NCBI RefSeq assembly: GCF_003576645.1
Contig: NC_044920.1
Location: 25,568,947-25,632,946 of the forward strand
DNA length: 64,000 nucleotides
Reading direction: 5' to 3'
DNA from: Ipomoea triloba
Lineage: Eukaryota; Streptophyta; Magnoliopsida; Solanales; Convolvulaceae
Part shown: positions 1 through 11,807 of the stretch, in pieces
Layout of the letters: each line of letters opens with the position of its first letter
Position numbering within the stretch: position 1 is the first letter of the stretch
Position numbers and translations under genes: made by a program
Notes under the pieces: model-generated
The model's database searches: none
What the model was told of the DNA's origin: nothing
Seen by the model: the letters and a program-made list of their open reading frames with translations, nothing else

Positions 1-662
1 TCACTTTTAGTCTCACGAGTTTGATGATATTCTCATTATTAGTATACTAAAATTGGAATGGTATTTACACTACTTTTTTTTTCTCTCTTTTGGTCCTCTT
101 GATGAGGAATCCAATGAAATTCCGGCCATTAGATTTGACCACATGATCTACTTGTGAATAATTAAAGTGTATGGATAAAAATCAAACTTTCTATCAAAGT
201 ATGTCATGTGAATAAACAAGCATATCTGTCTCGTTCGGTAAAATTTCACCAAATACAAGACCAAAATTGAGGTAAAAAAAATAAAAGTCAACCACCTATA
301 ATAGCAATTTTCATAATTATGTATTAATAGGGATATCCCACAAACCAAAAGGGACAATAACTCAATATAAAATTAAGATAGCATGAGTTTAGCTCACTAG
401 TTCAATATGTAATATTTAGAGATTATATTTAAATTGAGCATATCCCTCAGTGAGTTATCGTGATGTAGGTTAGGGATCTAACCTTTTAGATGAAGAAGAA
501 TTCATGGAAATTAGTATGCAATCGTTGTTATGTTAGGTATAAAATGACATATTATATGACTAATAACTAATTAAATTAGATTGAAGTTAAAGTCCAAATA
601 TTATGGAAATTATTTGTGGATTATTAAACTTGAAAAGAAAAAAAACACTAATAAAATCATAC

Positions 663-1123
663 CGGGAAGAATACAAGAAGCGAACAAAAACGGAGACAGC
701 CTCGGCCGGAACTCCATGGATGGAGATTGCAATCCGATCGCCACGGCGGCGTCTCGGTTTTCTCAACATGGCTTTCATTATCGGCGAAGAAACACCCTGT
801 ATTGCATCATATCATCAGTAAACTAAAGGAACATCATCAGTACAAGGATCTCTGCACCGGACAAATCGAATAAACAAACGACTTACGAGAACACTAGCGT
901 GTGCATAGACAACGCCGCCGTCATCCGTGCTAATTGCCACATCGGCTCGATATCCTTCATCAAAAAGATGATCCATCCGGTGGTTCGACGCGGCGTAGGG
1001 GCGCCACTGTTTCCTCGTTGCTCTGCTCCGACGATGATGAATGCTTTCAGCGTACGGATGAGGCAGGGGAGGCGGAATCGGCAAAAATTCCGCATAATCA
1101 TTCGAATCCGAAAGCTTACCCAT
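663..1123 (-). CDS. BTB/POZ-TAZ (BT family) protein, 5' part only
   Basis: Two coding exons are visible on the minus strand: 1123-887 (79 codons, phase 0, donor GTAAGT) and 796-663 (ends in phase 2 at a GTATGA donor). The joined 123 residues carry the first part of a BTB/POZ domain: ADVAIST..., VVYAHASVL at residues 71-79, then GVSSPIMKAML and IHGVPAEAVSVFVRFLYSS. This pattern fits plant BTB-and-TAZ (BT1-BT5) scaffold proteins, which link CUL3 ubiquitin ligases to transcription; family function is known, membership here is inferred. The rest of the BTB domain, the TAZ zinc finger and the calmodulin-binding tail are not in 1-662, so they lie beyond the left edge after an intron of more than 660 bp, or are lost. 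A 78-bp 5'UTR intron (1143-1220) is supported by TAG acceptor and GTAATG donor. The basic run RKPRRRRGDR is typical of the BT loop. Confidence 0.72.
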
Positions 1124-1670
1124 CTTTCCGATCCTTGAATTTCTACAAATTAAATTAAATCAAACACAGAAGGAATAAATTAAATCCAACATTAAATACG
1201 GTTTAAACAGACGACATTACCTTAATCTACTGATCAAAGTTTCTGAGGAATAATACTGGACAAGGGAAGATCAAAAAGCTTCATACAAATGATTACCAAA
1301 AAAAAAATAATGATCTCTTCTCTCTGCAAACTAATCAGATGTTTCTACAAACATTAAGGTATTCGTACACGACCTTCAAAACTACCTCAAAAACAACCAA
1401 TCTTTGAAGAAAAAAAAGCCTCCAGACGGATCAGACCCCCTCTCTCTCAGCATTAACACACCAGAAACAATGCGCCCTCTATTTCGATCTCTTGTAACAA
1501 CTCGGGAGAGAGAGGGCTCGCTGAGAGAGAGAATGAGAAACGCACCAATGATTGAGTTATATACGCATACAAGATGAAATGTAAGAGGGGCTGAGAATCG
1601 TGGAAAGAGGAAACTCCTACGATGTATACAACAACGTACGCCCAAAAAAAAACAAAAAAAAAAAAAAAAA
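1124..1670 (-). promoter_or_regulatory. 5' leader and promoter side of the BT gene
   Basis: This stretch lies immediately upstream of the BT start codon. It holds a likely 19-nt leader exon (1124-1142), a 78-bp leader intron, and a leader exon starting at 1221 going right. The sequence around 1430-1530 is rich in CT/GA dinucleotides, as in many plant 5' leaders. The long A tract at 1644-1669 may mark the end of the leader-like region. The transcription start cannot be placed. Confidence 0.4.
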
Positions 1671-3184
1671 GATCGAATGATCTGTATCGTTGTCGGATCT
1701 AGGGCACGGCCATATCGAGCTCGGTTGATAATGGCCGTTGTTTATATTATTAAAAATGTGCGGTGATCTTCCATATAGGTTGTCTATTCATGTGGAGATA
1801 TTTATGTTATCTTTTTGCTTACACTGTTTTTATCGTTTATTGATGATATTTTGATACCTACCAACATATGGAGGTTTGATTATCAGTTACAGTATTAGTG
1901 ATGCCTCTCCACATACACCAGCCGACATATGGAGGTGTGGTTATCACTTTGAGTACGTATTATTGATGCTACTTAGGATATGAACCGTAACTTCACGTTA
2001 AAAATTGGACTAACATTTATGAATTACTCTAAGATTTCATCCGATCGATGTGGTTTAATTAAATTCTGTTATATTAATTGGTTTGTATATTAATGTGATA
2101 ATAGTTAAATAAGTCCATATATAGATTTTACGAAAATAACAATTAAGCTATTTGTTATGAAAGATTTTCAAATTAACTTTCGAATTTTGAGTTCAATTTA
2201 CTTCTTATAGCAAGTTACTATTAGATCATAAATGATCCGAGCAGATTTGAATGTCATACCATATGGAGTATGGACACCAACTCATATATTGCGGTATACT
2301 TTTTTTTTCTTATTAAAAAAAATATTTATCGGGCTAATGCACCACTTTTTCTCCATATGATATGCCTACTGTTGTTAATTGGAGAAGTATATCTTCTTGG
2401 ACTTTGGATGGGAGTTGAGTGGAATCCATCATCTTGGATTAATCTTCATGGACTAATAAATTACTCGTGCTATCAGACTAATCAAGCATTGGGGATAATA
2501 ATCACAACTCCAACAAACCACAATTAAATGGTTAATTATGAAATTCAATGCATCCCCTGGTTTTGATTCAATGGGTCATAGAAGTAGTCATAAATTTCAT
2601 CAAGAGAAAAAAGATTAAGGGTGGTCAATTAAAAATTTAAAATTAAACGTAACTAGACCACTATATTCGAAAGACCCCAAATGGTATTAACTCTTTTGAC
2701 AGATATGGGCAATGAGATGGGTGTGTTTTAGTAACAATGACAACTAATGGTGAAGAGACATCCTCTACCTTCCTCTATTATTTGTAAATATTTTTATTTA
2801 AACATATATAAATATTAATTGTTTACTACGGAGTTATTTTTTTAAAACACTCAGAATTTTTTCGATCATGCGACCACTCATTTTAAATGATAACAAATAC
2901 GTCACCACATTGCATAATAGTTCACTACTAATTTTTCTATATAAATTTATTTTATATTTTATACGGAGTAAAATAATAATGTAATAATTTCCAAAAGCCA
3001 AACAAGCACTTGAGTCATGTTCCTGGCTCTTCTCCGATTCGTGGTCACTATTTAAAAACACAAAGTCAAATAAGGCGAATTTCTCTTCTGCTTCATCAAT
3101 TCCAGCATCACAGTTCGACATCGCCGAATCGCTTCACGTCTCTCTCTCTCTCTATCTCTGTGCATTCGCAATTCACATCGGAAA
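1671..3184. other. Intergenic, divergent BT and VDAC promoters
   Basis: AT-rich spacer between the divergently transcribed BT and VDAC genes. A short imperfect repeat containing ACATATGGAGGT occurs near 1863 and 1924. The last 60 bases before the VDAC start hold a CT-rich tract (3138-3156), a common plant leader/Y-patch feature. I see no coding potential of more than about 90 codons and no recognisable protein. Confidence 0.5.
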
Positions 3185-5337
3185 ATGAGTACGGGGCCCG
3201 GTCTCTTCTCTGATATTGGCAAAAAGGCCAAAGGTAAATCGCGCGCTCTCAATCCACTTTTCTTACACGTCGTATTTATATATATGCGCACGCTTTCTGG
3301 AATTTGATTGCGGTTTTCGTATTCTATACATAATACATGTAGATCTGCTAACCAGGGGATATGTCTCCGATCACAAGTTATCTGTGTCGACTTACAGTGA
3401 CACCGGAGTGGTATGATTCCTTTACGTTTCCGTTCTGCATTTTTTCGCTCTAGTTGTAGTTTTTGTTTCCCAATTTTGAATTATATTGGTTAGGTTTTTC
3501 GATACTATTTCTTTAGACTTTACTTAGAAGCTTTAAATGCATCTATGCTTTGATTTGATATTGGAGTCTGGATTTAGCTATATTGGTTAATGCACAGCTC
3601 ATTTCTTCCTTTTAAGGGGTGAATTTACACGTAATGCCACTGTTGTTCTGTTGTTTTTCTTTTCCCCTGCTAATGTGTGTGCAAATCCATTTCAAATTTT
3701 CAATGTGTTGCATTATATTAGAGGTATTATATCCTCTGTGGACATTGAAGACTTCTTTAGATTTATTGATAATATTATTTGGTTCTTTCCTACAAGAGTA
3801 GGATAACACATTTTCAATCTATGATGTTAGGAATGGTAAGGACTTAGTGGCGATACAGAAGGTTGGAAGCCATCAATCGCGTGTCCACATAAGTTCTGTA
3901 TATTAGTTTCTAGTCATTGTGAAGGAAGGCACTTTTAGGAGGCTGCAAAGAATGAGCAAGCACTAGAATAAATTGATAAAATGACCAAATCTGTAGCTCA
4001 TTTTGCTTGAAGAACCTTTACCAGAAACCATATATTCTTTAAATACTCTTGGAACCAATGAATTGTATCATGCCAGAGAATGAGTAAATCATTCTCATTT
4101 TTACTTAATTCCTATATCTTCTTTTTATTTGATTGGGTAATTTGAGAATGAATCATAAGTATTTTATTCTTCATCAGTGCTTTAAGACGCTTGCAAATCT
4201 TTATGCTGTAAGACCAAGTCATCTCATTATCTATTCTAGTGTCAGATATGCAAGAATATTGGCAGTTGTAATTTGAGTTTGATGTCATTCAAAGAATATT
4301 GGCAGTTGTAATTTGAGTTTGATGTCAATGAATGACGAGAATTCAGAAGTTCACACTCCTCTTTTGTGATTTAGGCCCTTACATCAACTGCAGTGAAGAA
4401 AGGAGGGCGTTCAAGTGGAGATGTATCAGTGCAATACAAATATATGAACATTTTGGCTGATGCCAAAGTTGATACAGAATCAAATGTGGGTGACCAAGGC
4501 ATTGTTATTATTTAAAAATGTGTTTGTTTTCTTGAAACTTTTTTCCTCATCCATTCTTTTGTTCCAGGTTTCAACAACTTTGACGTTCACCGACATTGTC
4601 CCATCAACAAAGACCATTGCCTCTCTGAAGTTTCCTGATTACAATTCTGGCAAGGTGAAAAAGCTCATTTATGAAGGATGATTAATTGCCCACAATCATG
4701 GGTTTCATTCTCAAGCATTGCTATTTCTTTTGTCTTACGCAGCTGGAGGTTCAGTATTTCCACCATCATGCAACCTTAAGTACAGTTGTTGCTCTTAAAC
4801 ACTCACCCATAGTTGATCTCTCAGTCACCCTTGGCACTCCAACCTTTGCTTTGGGTGCTGAGGCAACTTACGAAACTGCTTCAGGTAAATTAACCAAGTA
4901 TAATGCTGGCATCAGTCTCACAAGACCAGATTCTTGTGCTGCAATAATCTTGTAAGTCCATAACTAAGCCATCAATTGCATCTGTGCTGGAAAGATTTGG
5001 TTTCTAACATTCAGTGCCCTCTTACTAAAGGGCTGACAAGGGTGATACAATAATGGCATCATTTATGCACCATCTGGATGCAAAGAAGAAGACTGCTGCT
5101 GTGGGAGAGGTCAGTAGAAGGCTCTCCTCCAACGAGAACACATTCACAGTTGGTGGCTCATTTGCTATTGATCACCTTACAAATGTGAAACTGAAGCTCA
5201 ACAACCATGGAAGACTCGGAGCTGTATTGCAGCACACAGTGATTGCAAAATCGACTTTGACCATTTCAAGTGAATTTGACACCAAGGCCTTGGACAAGAC
5301 TCCCAAGTTTGGTGTTGCCCTTGCCCTTGTGCCTTGA
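3185..5337 (+). CDS. VDAC: Mitochondrial outer membrane porin (VDAC), copy 1
   Basis: Voltage-dependent anion channel: a 19-strand beta-barrel passing metabolites and ions across the outer mitochondrial membrane. Six exons: 3185-3233, 3343-3410, 4375-4485, 4568-4654, 4743-4951 and 5031-5337 (831 nt, 276 residues, the usual plant VDAC length). All introns are GT-AG. The N-terminal helix reads PGLFSDIGKKAKDLL. Further family landmarks are KVDTESN at the third exon end, FPDYNSGK, a central GTPTFALGAEATYETASGKLTK, and a C-terminal SSNENTFTVGG...VKLKLNNHG...EFDTKALDK...LALVP. It converges on RPL26 copy 1 with about 0.8 kb between stop codons. Intron 2 (3411-4374) contains a 36-bp direct repeat. 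A second gene with the same exon plan lies at 25599-28495. I cannot assign an exact Arabidopsis paralogue number. Confidence 0.93.
4252..4327. repeat. 36-bp direct repeat in VDAC copy 1 intron
   Basis: A 36-bp unit beginning AAGAATATTGGCAG occurs at 4252-4287 and again at 4292-4327, separated by 4 bp. It sits about 50 bp before the exon 3 acceptor. The copies look identical, so the duplication appears recent, or it is an assembly error. Confidence 0.85.
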
Positions 5338-6133
5338 GATTTCCGTGTTTTTGGACATTCTTTTCATTGGGGTAGCAATACCGAATAACACTTCTCATTG
5401 AGTGTGTACTGTTAGTTTTCTGAGTTATTTCACCTAATTTTTCCAGAGTTAAAATCAAGCCTATTCACTATTCAGTGTAGAAAAGAAACCCATAACCAGG
5501 TTCAGGGTAACATAGTCATTGCCCAACACGATCTCTACGCTCCTAGAATTGAAACCTAGAACACCTAAAGAACAAGCTAGCATGCTCCCTACAAAGCTAA
5601 GAAAATTCAATTTGCCATGAAGCTAAAATCAGTTCCATGAAGCCAAGAGCAACATACAAACATTATTAGTGGATTCACAAAAGCAGCCTCAAAGCATAGT
5701 GTGTTATAACAACATTCATTTCTATATTCAAGGGCTCACAAGGTTGAAGCAATAAAACCTCAAACCATCAAAATATAAGCTCTCAAGAACACTAGAAAGA
5801 GTACAAAATATGATTAAATTCAGCAGCAGATTCATAAAAACACATTTGTTTGTTTATCACAATCAGATCCAAAGATAAACTATCTTTTAAAACTATCTTT
5901 TAAAAGAAATCAATTTGCTACTACTACTATCAGCACTGAGCATTGGGCACAACATAAAAATTAAAAATGGTAGACATATTATCATGATAATGTTAACTGA
6001 CGAGTGCATAAATCCAGGAAATATGCAATAGATTATAACCAAAATTTAAAGGTGCAGATATTCAAAACGTAACACTAATCCTCACTGATTGAACAATCAA
6101 TAAAAAGTAGCAGCAAATATAACAACCTCAAAA
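5338..6133. other. Convergent 3' region between VDAC 1 and RPL26 1
   Basis: Spacer between two convergent stop codons, expected to hold both 3'UTRs. An 11-bp local repeat (AACTATCTTTTAA) occurs at about 5878 and 5890. No protein-coding signal is visible. Confidence 0.5.
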
Positions 6134-6574
6134 TCAATCAACTGTTTGCATGATATCCTCAGTTGTGAACTTGGTACCCTTTTCCTTGTCGGCGGCGGCG
6201 CGGCCCTTAGCCTTGCGTTCGAGCAGGGATTTGCGGTCCTTGTCGAGGCGGAGCTTGGTGATAACGACCTTGGAGGGGTGGATGCCGACGTTGACGGTAG
6301 ATCCGTTAACCTTCTCGCGAGTAATGCGCTCGATGTGGATGACCCATTTCTTACGGTAGACCTGGACAACTTTGCCCTCGCGGCCCTTGTAGGTCCCGCG
6401 CACCACCTGAACCTCGTCGTCTTTCCTCACCGGCATCGACCTCACGTTGTACTTGGAGCGCATGTCGCCGGACAAAGGGGCGCTCATAATCACGCGCCGC
6501 TCGCTAGACGGGGCCGTGAAGTGAGCCTTCCTGCTCTTGCGGCGGGAGGAGGACACTCTGGGATTGTACTTCAT
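6134..6574 (-). CDS. RPL26: 60S ribosomal protein L26 (uL24), copy 1
   Basis: Intronless gene of 146 residues, the normal length for eukaryotic L26. It is a component of the large ribosomal subunit near the exit tunnel. The start is the ATG at 6574, giving [19 protein letters not shown]. The KOW motif region is clear: [20 protein letters not shown] around residues 49-68, followed by [20 protein letters not shown]. It differs from copy 2 (30406-30846) at nine positions by my count, clustered in two short stretches (about residues 25-41 and 118-140). The upstream region has a TAGGGTTA telobox-like motif at 6643-6650 and four site II motifs at 6740-6784, the standard promoter arrangement of plant ribosomal protein genes. 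Confidence 0.97.
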   Translation of the reverse strand: MKYNPRVSSSRRKSRKAHFTAPSSERRVIMSAPLSGDMRSKYNVRSMPVRKDDEVQVVRGTYKGREGKVVQVYRKKWVIHIERITREKVNGSTVNVGIHPSKVVITKLRLDKDRKSLLERKAKGRAAADKEKGTKFTTEDIMQTVD

Positions 6575-6642
6575 CTTCGCCGCCGATTCTTCTCTCTACC
6601 GCCCTCTCCTCTGCTGCTCTGTTATAGTAGAAAAAATGGAGC

Positions 6643-6784
6643 TAGGGTTATAATATTTGTAGCGCCGTAGAGGGTTTGCTTGGAAAGGGAAGCAGGTTGC
6701 TGGGTCTAGGCCCTAGGGCAAAGAAAAGTGCTTGGAAATTGGGCTTTCTTTATGGGCTGAGAAATTGGGCTATCAAGATGGGCT
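6643..6784 (-). promoter_or_regulatory. RPL26 copy 1 promoter: telobox-like plus phased site II motifs
   Basis: Reading the plus strand, TAGGGTTA lies at 6643-6650 (about 70 bp upstream of the ATG) and TGGGCT occurs at 6740-6745, 6753-6758, 6766-6771 and 6779-6784. The four TGGGCT copies are spaced exactly 13 bp apart. Telobox and site II (TGGGCY) elements are the known drivers of plant ribosomal protein genes, the latter bound by TCP factors. Function here is inferred from position. Confidence 0.65.
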
Positions 6785-6805
6785 GCCTGAATTTTGCATA
6801 TGGGG

Positions 6806-7029
6806 TGAGTGGCAAATTATTGCATGGACCATGGTCCACACAACTGTGTGGACCAAAAATAAAAATTACATTATTTTTATACTAAAGGTACATTATTGGA
6901 CAGTATCAGTACAAAAATAATGTACCCTAAAATAATGTACCTTCAATACAAAAATAATACACTTTTTATTTTTGGTCCACACAGCTGTGTGGACCATGGT
7001 CCATGCAATAATGATTGGGGATGAGTGGC
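6806..7029. mobile_element. MITE with 8-bp target duplication (hAT-like size)
   Basis: A short inverted-repeat element. The left end reads ATTATTGCATGGACCATGG and the right end is its reverse complement (ending CCATGCAATAAT at 7012); the arms continue through TCCACACA(A/G)CTGTGTGGACC. The 8-mer TGAGTGGC flanks it at 6806-6813 and 7022-7029, as expected for a hAT-type target duplication. The core is AT-rich with no coding capacity. Related ends occur near 9619, 12313, 16870, 16935 and 31045. Confidence 0.7.
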
Positions 7030-7205
7030 CAATTGGATTTCCTTTTCAAACTGGATTTTACTCCAAAGAGATTTGGATGTGATCTTAGCCCTACTACGTT
7101 TGTGATTTTTAGTGGATTTTTGGAGAAGTAAAAACTTTGAGACTGGAGGCTGGATTTTTAACAAATGTGGAATTGTTTTTTTTTTTTTTAAATACTAGTA
7201 ACTAC

Positions 7206-7741
7206 CCGTGCAATGCACGGATTAATTTTTATATTATATATTTAAATAATACAAATTAAAGGTAAAGATATAAATAATTATAATATTTGAGAGTGTGTGT
7301 TTATTTGATTATAAAGATTAATGCAAAAGTATCAATAATATATGAATCATTTAATTGCATTTATTTTAAAAAATTTGCTATATAATATGATTTATGTAAC
7401 TTATATGACCATTTTATGGATTAAAAGTTCTTTTTCAATGTGANTATGATTTATGTAACTTATATGACCATTTTATGGATTAAAAGTTCTTTTTCAATGT
7501 GAGGATCATTTTGTGGCTCTTATTTTTATTATTCACTCCTATATATACACTATCTACCTTATTAGCAAACATACCGGATTTGTTTAATACAATATAAAGG
7601 ATTTGACTTTGTAAAATATTTAATAGTATTTATAATGATTTATAATATTTTCTATATGGAAAAACATCCTAAAATCATTGATAAAACATAAAATACACAT
7701 GTGGTATATATAGTTATAGAAAATTACCCGTGCGATGCACG
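7206..7741. repeat. AT-rich repeat with CCGTGCAATGCACGG palindromes
   Basis: The 15-bp near-palindrome CCGTGCAATGCACGG at 7206-7220 recurs in altered form at 7727-7741 (CCGTGCGATGCACGA), each followed by A/T-rich sequence. Similar GTGCAATGCAC motifs are common in plant dispersed repeats. Inside is a 58-bp direct duplication, 7386-7443 and 7445-7502, separated only by an N at 7444, which looks like an assembly join. No genes are visible. Confidence 0.6.
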
Positions 7742-7762
7742 AATAAACTTTATATATATATA

Positions 7763-8130
7763 GGCCGCCCCTTAACGTGCGATCAGTGCGGCCTCACCAC
7801 TATATAGAAATCTGTTCAAATGTGGTCACGCCTTCCCATGCGATCGGTGCGGTTCACACCACTCAATGTTAGAAAACACACCACAATGAAAATACAGAAA
7901 AACACCAAAAAAACACACCACACACCCAAAATAATGCACCATAATTTCCCTGCCCCTAATGGTGCATTTGCTAACACTGTGTGGTGTATATTTGCATGCC
8001 TAGTGGTGTATTTTTTTGTGATGCGTACCTAATGATGCATATTTGTGCGGTGCATTTTCTAACATTGAATGGTATATATATTTGTATACATAGTGGTGAG
8101 GCTGCACTGACCGCACATTAAGAGGCGGCC
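7763..8130. mobile_element. MITE-like element with about 40-bp terminal inverted repeats
   Basis: The left arm begins GGCCGCCCCTTAACGTGCG and the right arm ends with the complement form CGCACATTAAGAGGCGGCC. The arms match with a few mismatches and include a shared block CTCACCAC. The interior is rich in CACCA/GTGGTG motifs that also pair. No coding capacity is visible. The right end runs straight into a long (AT)n tract. Confidence 0.65.
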
Positions 8131-8143
8131 ACACCTGATTATG

Positions 8144-8847
<704 letters not shown>

Positions 8848-8850
<3 letters not shown>

Positions 8851-10250
8851 GATGATGAAATTATAAACAATTCTAATATTTGAAAGTGTACATTTATTTG
8901 AAATTATAAGATTTGTGTATTAGTGTTGAAATTGATTACTTAAAATTTATATTAGGAAAAGTCTAAACAAAAATTAGAAGGAAGAGCATGGCTAATTGAT
9001 ACTATTTTAAATAACAAAAATAAATTATAATCAAATGAAAGGAATCTCTATGTTGGCTAAGCTCTATCATCATAATAATAATAATTACAATCAATACTTA
9101 ATATAATTCTATCATAATAATAATAATTATCATATTACTAAAATACCCCTACGTTTGGGCGGGAAAACTTTAGAGGAGGATATTGCTTTTATATATAGTA
9201 TAGATTTCTACTGCAAATTTGGGGTTATTGACAGTGCGGAGTGGAGCCCGCCCACTAGAAGAGAAGAATTGCGCTTCAAGTGCGTGAAGCGCAATTTTCG
9301 TGCCCTTCTGGACACGTAAACCTCATTTTTTTATAGAAATTTTAATTTTTCTTTTCTTTTTTTTCCTTTACTCTTATTTTCTCTTTTCTAGTCACACTTG
9401 CAAAATTTCCTCAAAAACCTCACACTTTGAGGATGGCCTTAGAGTTTGCTTTTACGGCAAATTATTGTGAAGATCATAACAAAAAGTATATTTTTAATAT
9501 ATTAAATGTACATTATTCATATATTGAATGTATATTATACAAAATAATATACTTTTCAAAAAAAATGTACTTTTCATTAATATGTAAATTTTTAATATAT
9601 TAAAAGTATATTATTTAATAGTATGGTCCACACAACTGTGCGGTGCCCATGCAGAAAATGCCTCCAAATTCTTGATCATTTTGTTTTCCGCATGAGCAAT
9701 GGCACACCCGTGCATAAAACAGCAATCCAACGACTTTGCAACGCAACTTCAACTTCCAGATCTATTCTGACTCATTTAACATTAGAACTAAACTTTGTGG
9801 TATTCATAAAAGTTGTAGCCCTTCGAGTTTTCTTTTTAATGGCGCAAGAATCATTTCATTTGGACATTCTTAGGTAGGATATGGTCCAATTATCAAACAG
9901 TGGTCAAGATGAGTGAAAAGTTACAACTTCTTACTCTTTTGTTCCACTTTTTTTACCTTGACTTACCCAAATGACTAAATCCATTGAAAACACCACTATA
10001 TGGCCCTTTTGGAAGTATTTTAGTAATCTCTTTAGCTTTATGTTGGCCGCCATCTTTCGTGTACTTATTTTGCATCCTTTTCAGCTCTTTTTGCTCCATT
10101 TTGGTAAACTTTTACTTCTTTTTTGCTTTTTATTCCTCCCTCAATTGTGCATTTAGGTGAAACTAAGCATAAACACAATTTTTAGTTCGAAATCCCAATA
10201 AAACATATTGAATTGTGTACAAAAAGAGGTTAAGAATGAGTCATCACTCC
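8848..10250. other. AT-rich intergenic, no gene seen
   Basis: Mostly AT-rich spacer. It contains a 12-bp perfect hairpin at 9267-9296 and, at 9475-9655, a remnant resembling the GGTCCACACAACTGTG ends of the MITE at 6806-7029. A small frame at 9623-9877 has no recognisable protein similarity. Confidence 0.5.
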
Positions 10251-10335
10251 ACCACTACAACAACACCACATAGGAGGAGGAGGAGATCTATATAAATGCA
10301 TATAAATGGAGATCTACCCTTCTGTAATAGTATGT

Positions 10336-10798
10336 TTACTCTACTAGATCATAGACAGATAATTGTACAACGAATTTGGCTAGTTGTGCAATCCGTACAC
10401 TTAGGATGCAAGATCAAGACTTGACATTCATAGTGTAGGAGTTACACCAAATATGATAGGCTCATTGTGGACACCAGACAGACAGACACTAGTACATCCT
10501 CTTACCTAAGAGCATGATGAGTCATTATGATTTGTCTATCCACCATCATGTCGGACCAGGGGTAAGGACTCTTGAGGCAATGAATTTTGCCTTTTGTTTT
10601 TACTCTACTACATCATAGACAAATAATTGTACAATAAATTTGATTGTGCAATCCATACATTTAAGATGCTAGTACATCCTCCTACCTAAGACTCTAAGAG
10701 CACAATGAGTCATTATATTATGATTTGTCCATCCACCATCATGTCAGACCAGCGGTAAGGACTTTTGAGGCAATGAATTTTACCTTTTGTAGATAATA
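10336..10798. repeat. Direct tandem repeat, about 200-260 bp units
   Basis: Two diverged copies lie head to tail, at about 10336-10598 and 10601-10798. Shared blocks include CTCTACTA(G/C)ATCATAGACA, AGTACATCCTC, GAGTCATTAT and CCACCATCATGTC. The first copy has a 60-bp insertion relative to the second. Similar wording (CATACCTAATATGATGGG) near 20120-20230 suggests a dispersed family. No coding potential is visible. Confidence 0.7.
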
Positions 10799-10894
10799 TT
10801 AATAATATTGAAGTGATACACAACTACTTATTATTAATGTTCTTGTAACATTTACATACGTATTTGAGTTAACTAATTAAACCTATTAAATACC

Positions 10895-11770
10895 AAAAAA
10901 AAAAAAAAAAAAAAAAAAANNNNNNNNNNNNNNNNNNNNNNNNNNNNNNNNNNNNNNNNNNNNNNNNNNNNNNNNNNNNNNNNNNNNNNNNNNNNNNNNN
11001 NNNNNNNNNNNNNNNNNNNNNNNNNNNNNNNNNNNNNNNNNNNNNNNNNNNNNNNNNNNNNNNNNNNNNNNNNNNNNNNNNNNNNNNNNNNNNNNNNNNN
11101 NNNNNNNNNNNNNNNNNNNNNNNNNNNNNNNNNNNNNNNNNNNNNNNNNNNNNNNNNNNNNNNNNNNNNNNNNNNNNNNNNNNNNNNNNNNNNNNNNNNN
11201 NNNNNNNNNNNNNNNNNNNNNNNNNNNNNNNNNNNNNNNNNNNNNNNNNNNNNNNNNNNNNNNNNNNNNNNNNNNNNNNNNNNNNNNNNNNNNNNNNNNN
11301 NNNNNNNNNNNNNNNNNNNNNNNNNNNNNNNNNNNNNNNNNNNNNNNNNNNNNNNNNNNNNNNNNNNNNNNNNNNNNNNNNNNNNNNNNNNNNNNNNNNN
11401 NNNNNNNNNNNNNNNNNNNNNNNNNNNNNNNNNNNNNNNNNNNNNNNNNNNNNNNNNNNNNNNNNNNNNNNNNNNNNNNNNNNNNNNNNNNNNNNNNNNN
11501 NNNNNNNNNNNNNNNNNNNNNNNNNNNNNNNNNNNNNNNNNNNNNNNNNNNNNNNNNNNNNNNNNNNNNNNNNNNNNNNNNNNNNNNNNNNNNNNNNNNN
11601 NNNNNNNNNNNNNNNNNNNNNNNNNNNNNNNNNNNNNNNNNNNNNNNNNNNNNNNNNNNNNNNNNNNNNNNNNNNNNNNNNNNNNNNNNNNNNNNNNNNN
11701 NNNNNNNNNNNNNNNNNNNNNNNNNNNNNNNNNNNNNNNNNNNNNNNNNNNNNNNNNNNNNNNNAGATTC

Positions 11771-11805
<35 letters not shown>
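10895..11805. repeat. 845-bp assembly gap flanked by A tracts
   Basis: N runs from 10920 to 11764 and is bordered on both sides by A homopolymers (10895-10919 and about 11775-11805). Homopolymer tracts probably broke the assembly. Contents are unknown; the poly-F frames through it are artefacts. Confidence 0.9.

Positions 11806-11807
<2 letters not shown>

Noticed and set aside
6146..6670. 174-codon plus-strand frame over RPL26 copy 1 (and the 160-codon one at 30463-30945)
   Set aside because: Both are antisense shadows of the conserved RPL26 genes; they exist because of the GC-biased codon pattern.
10336..10798. CRISPR-like or satellite array
   Set aside because: Only two diverged units of more than 190 bp, no short regular repeats and spacers; a eukaryotic dispersed repeat.
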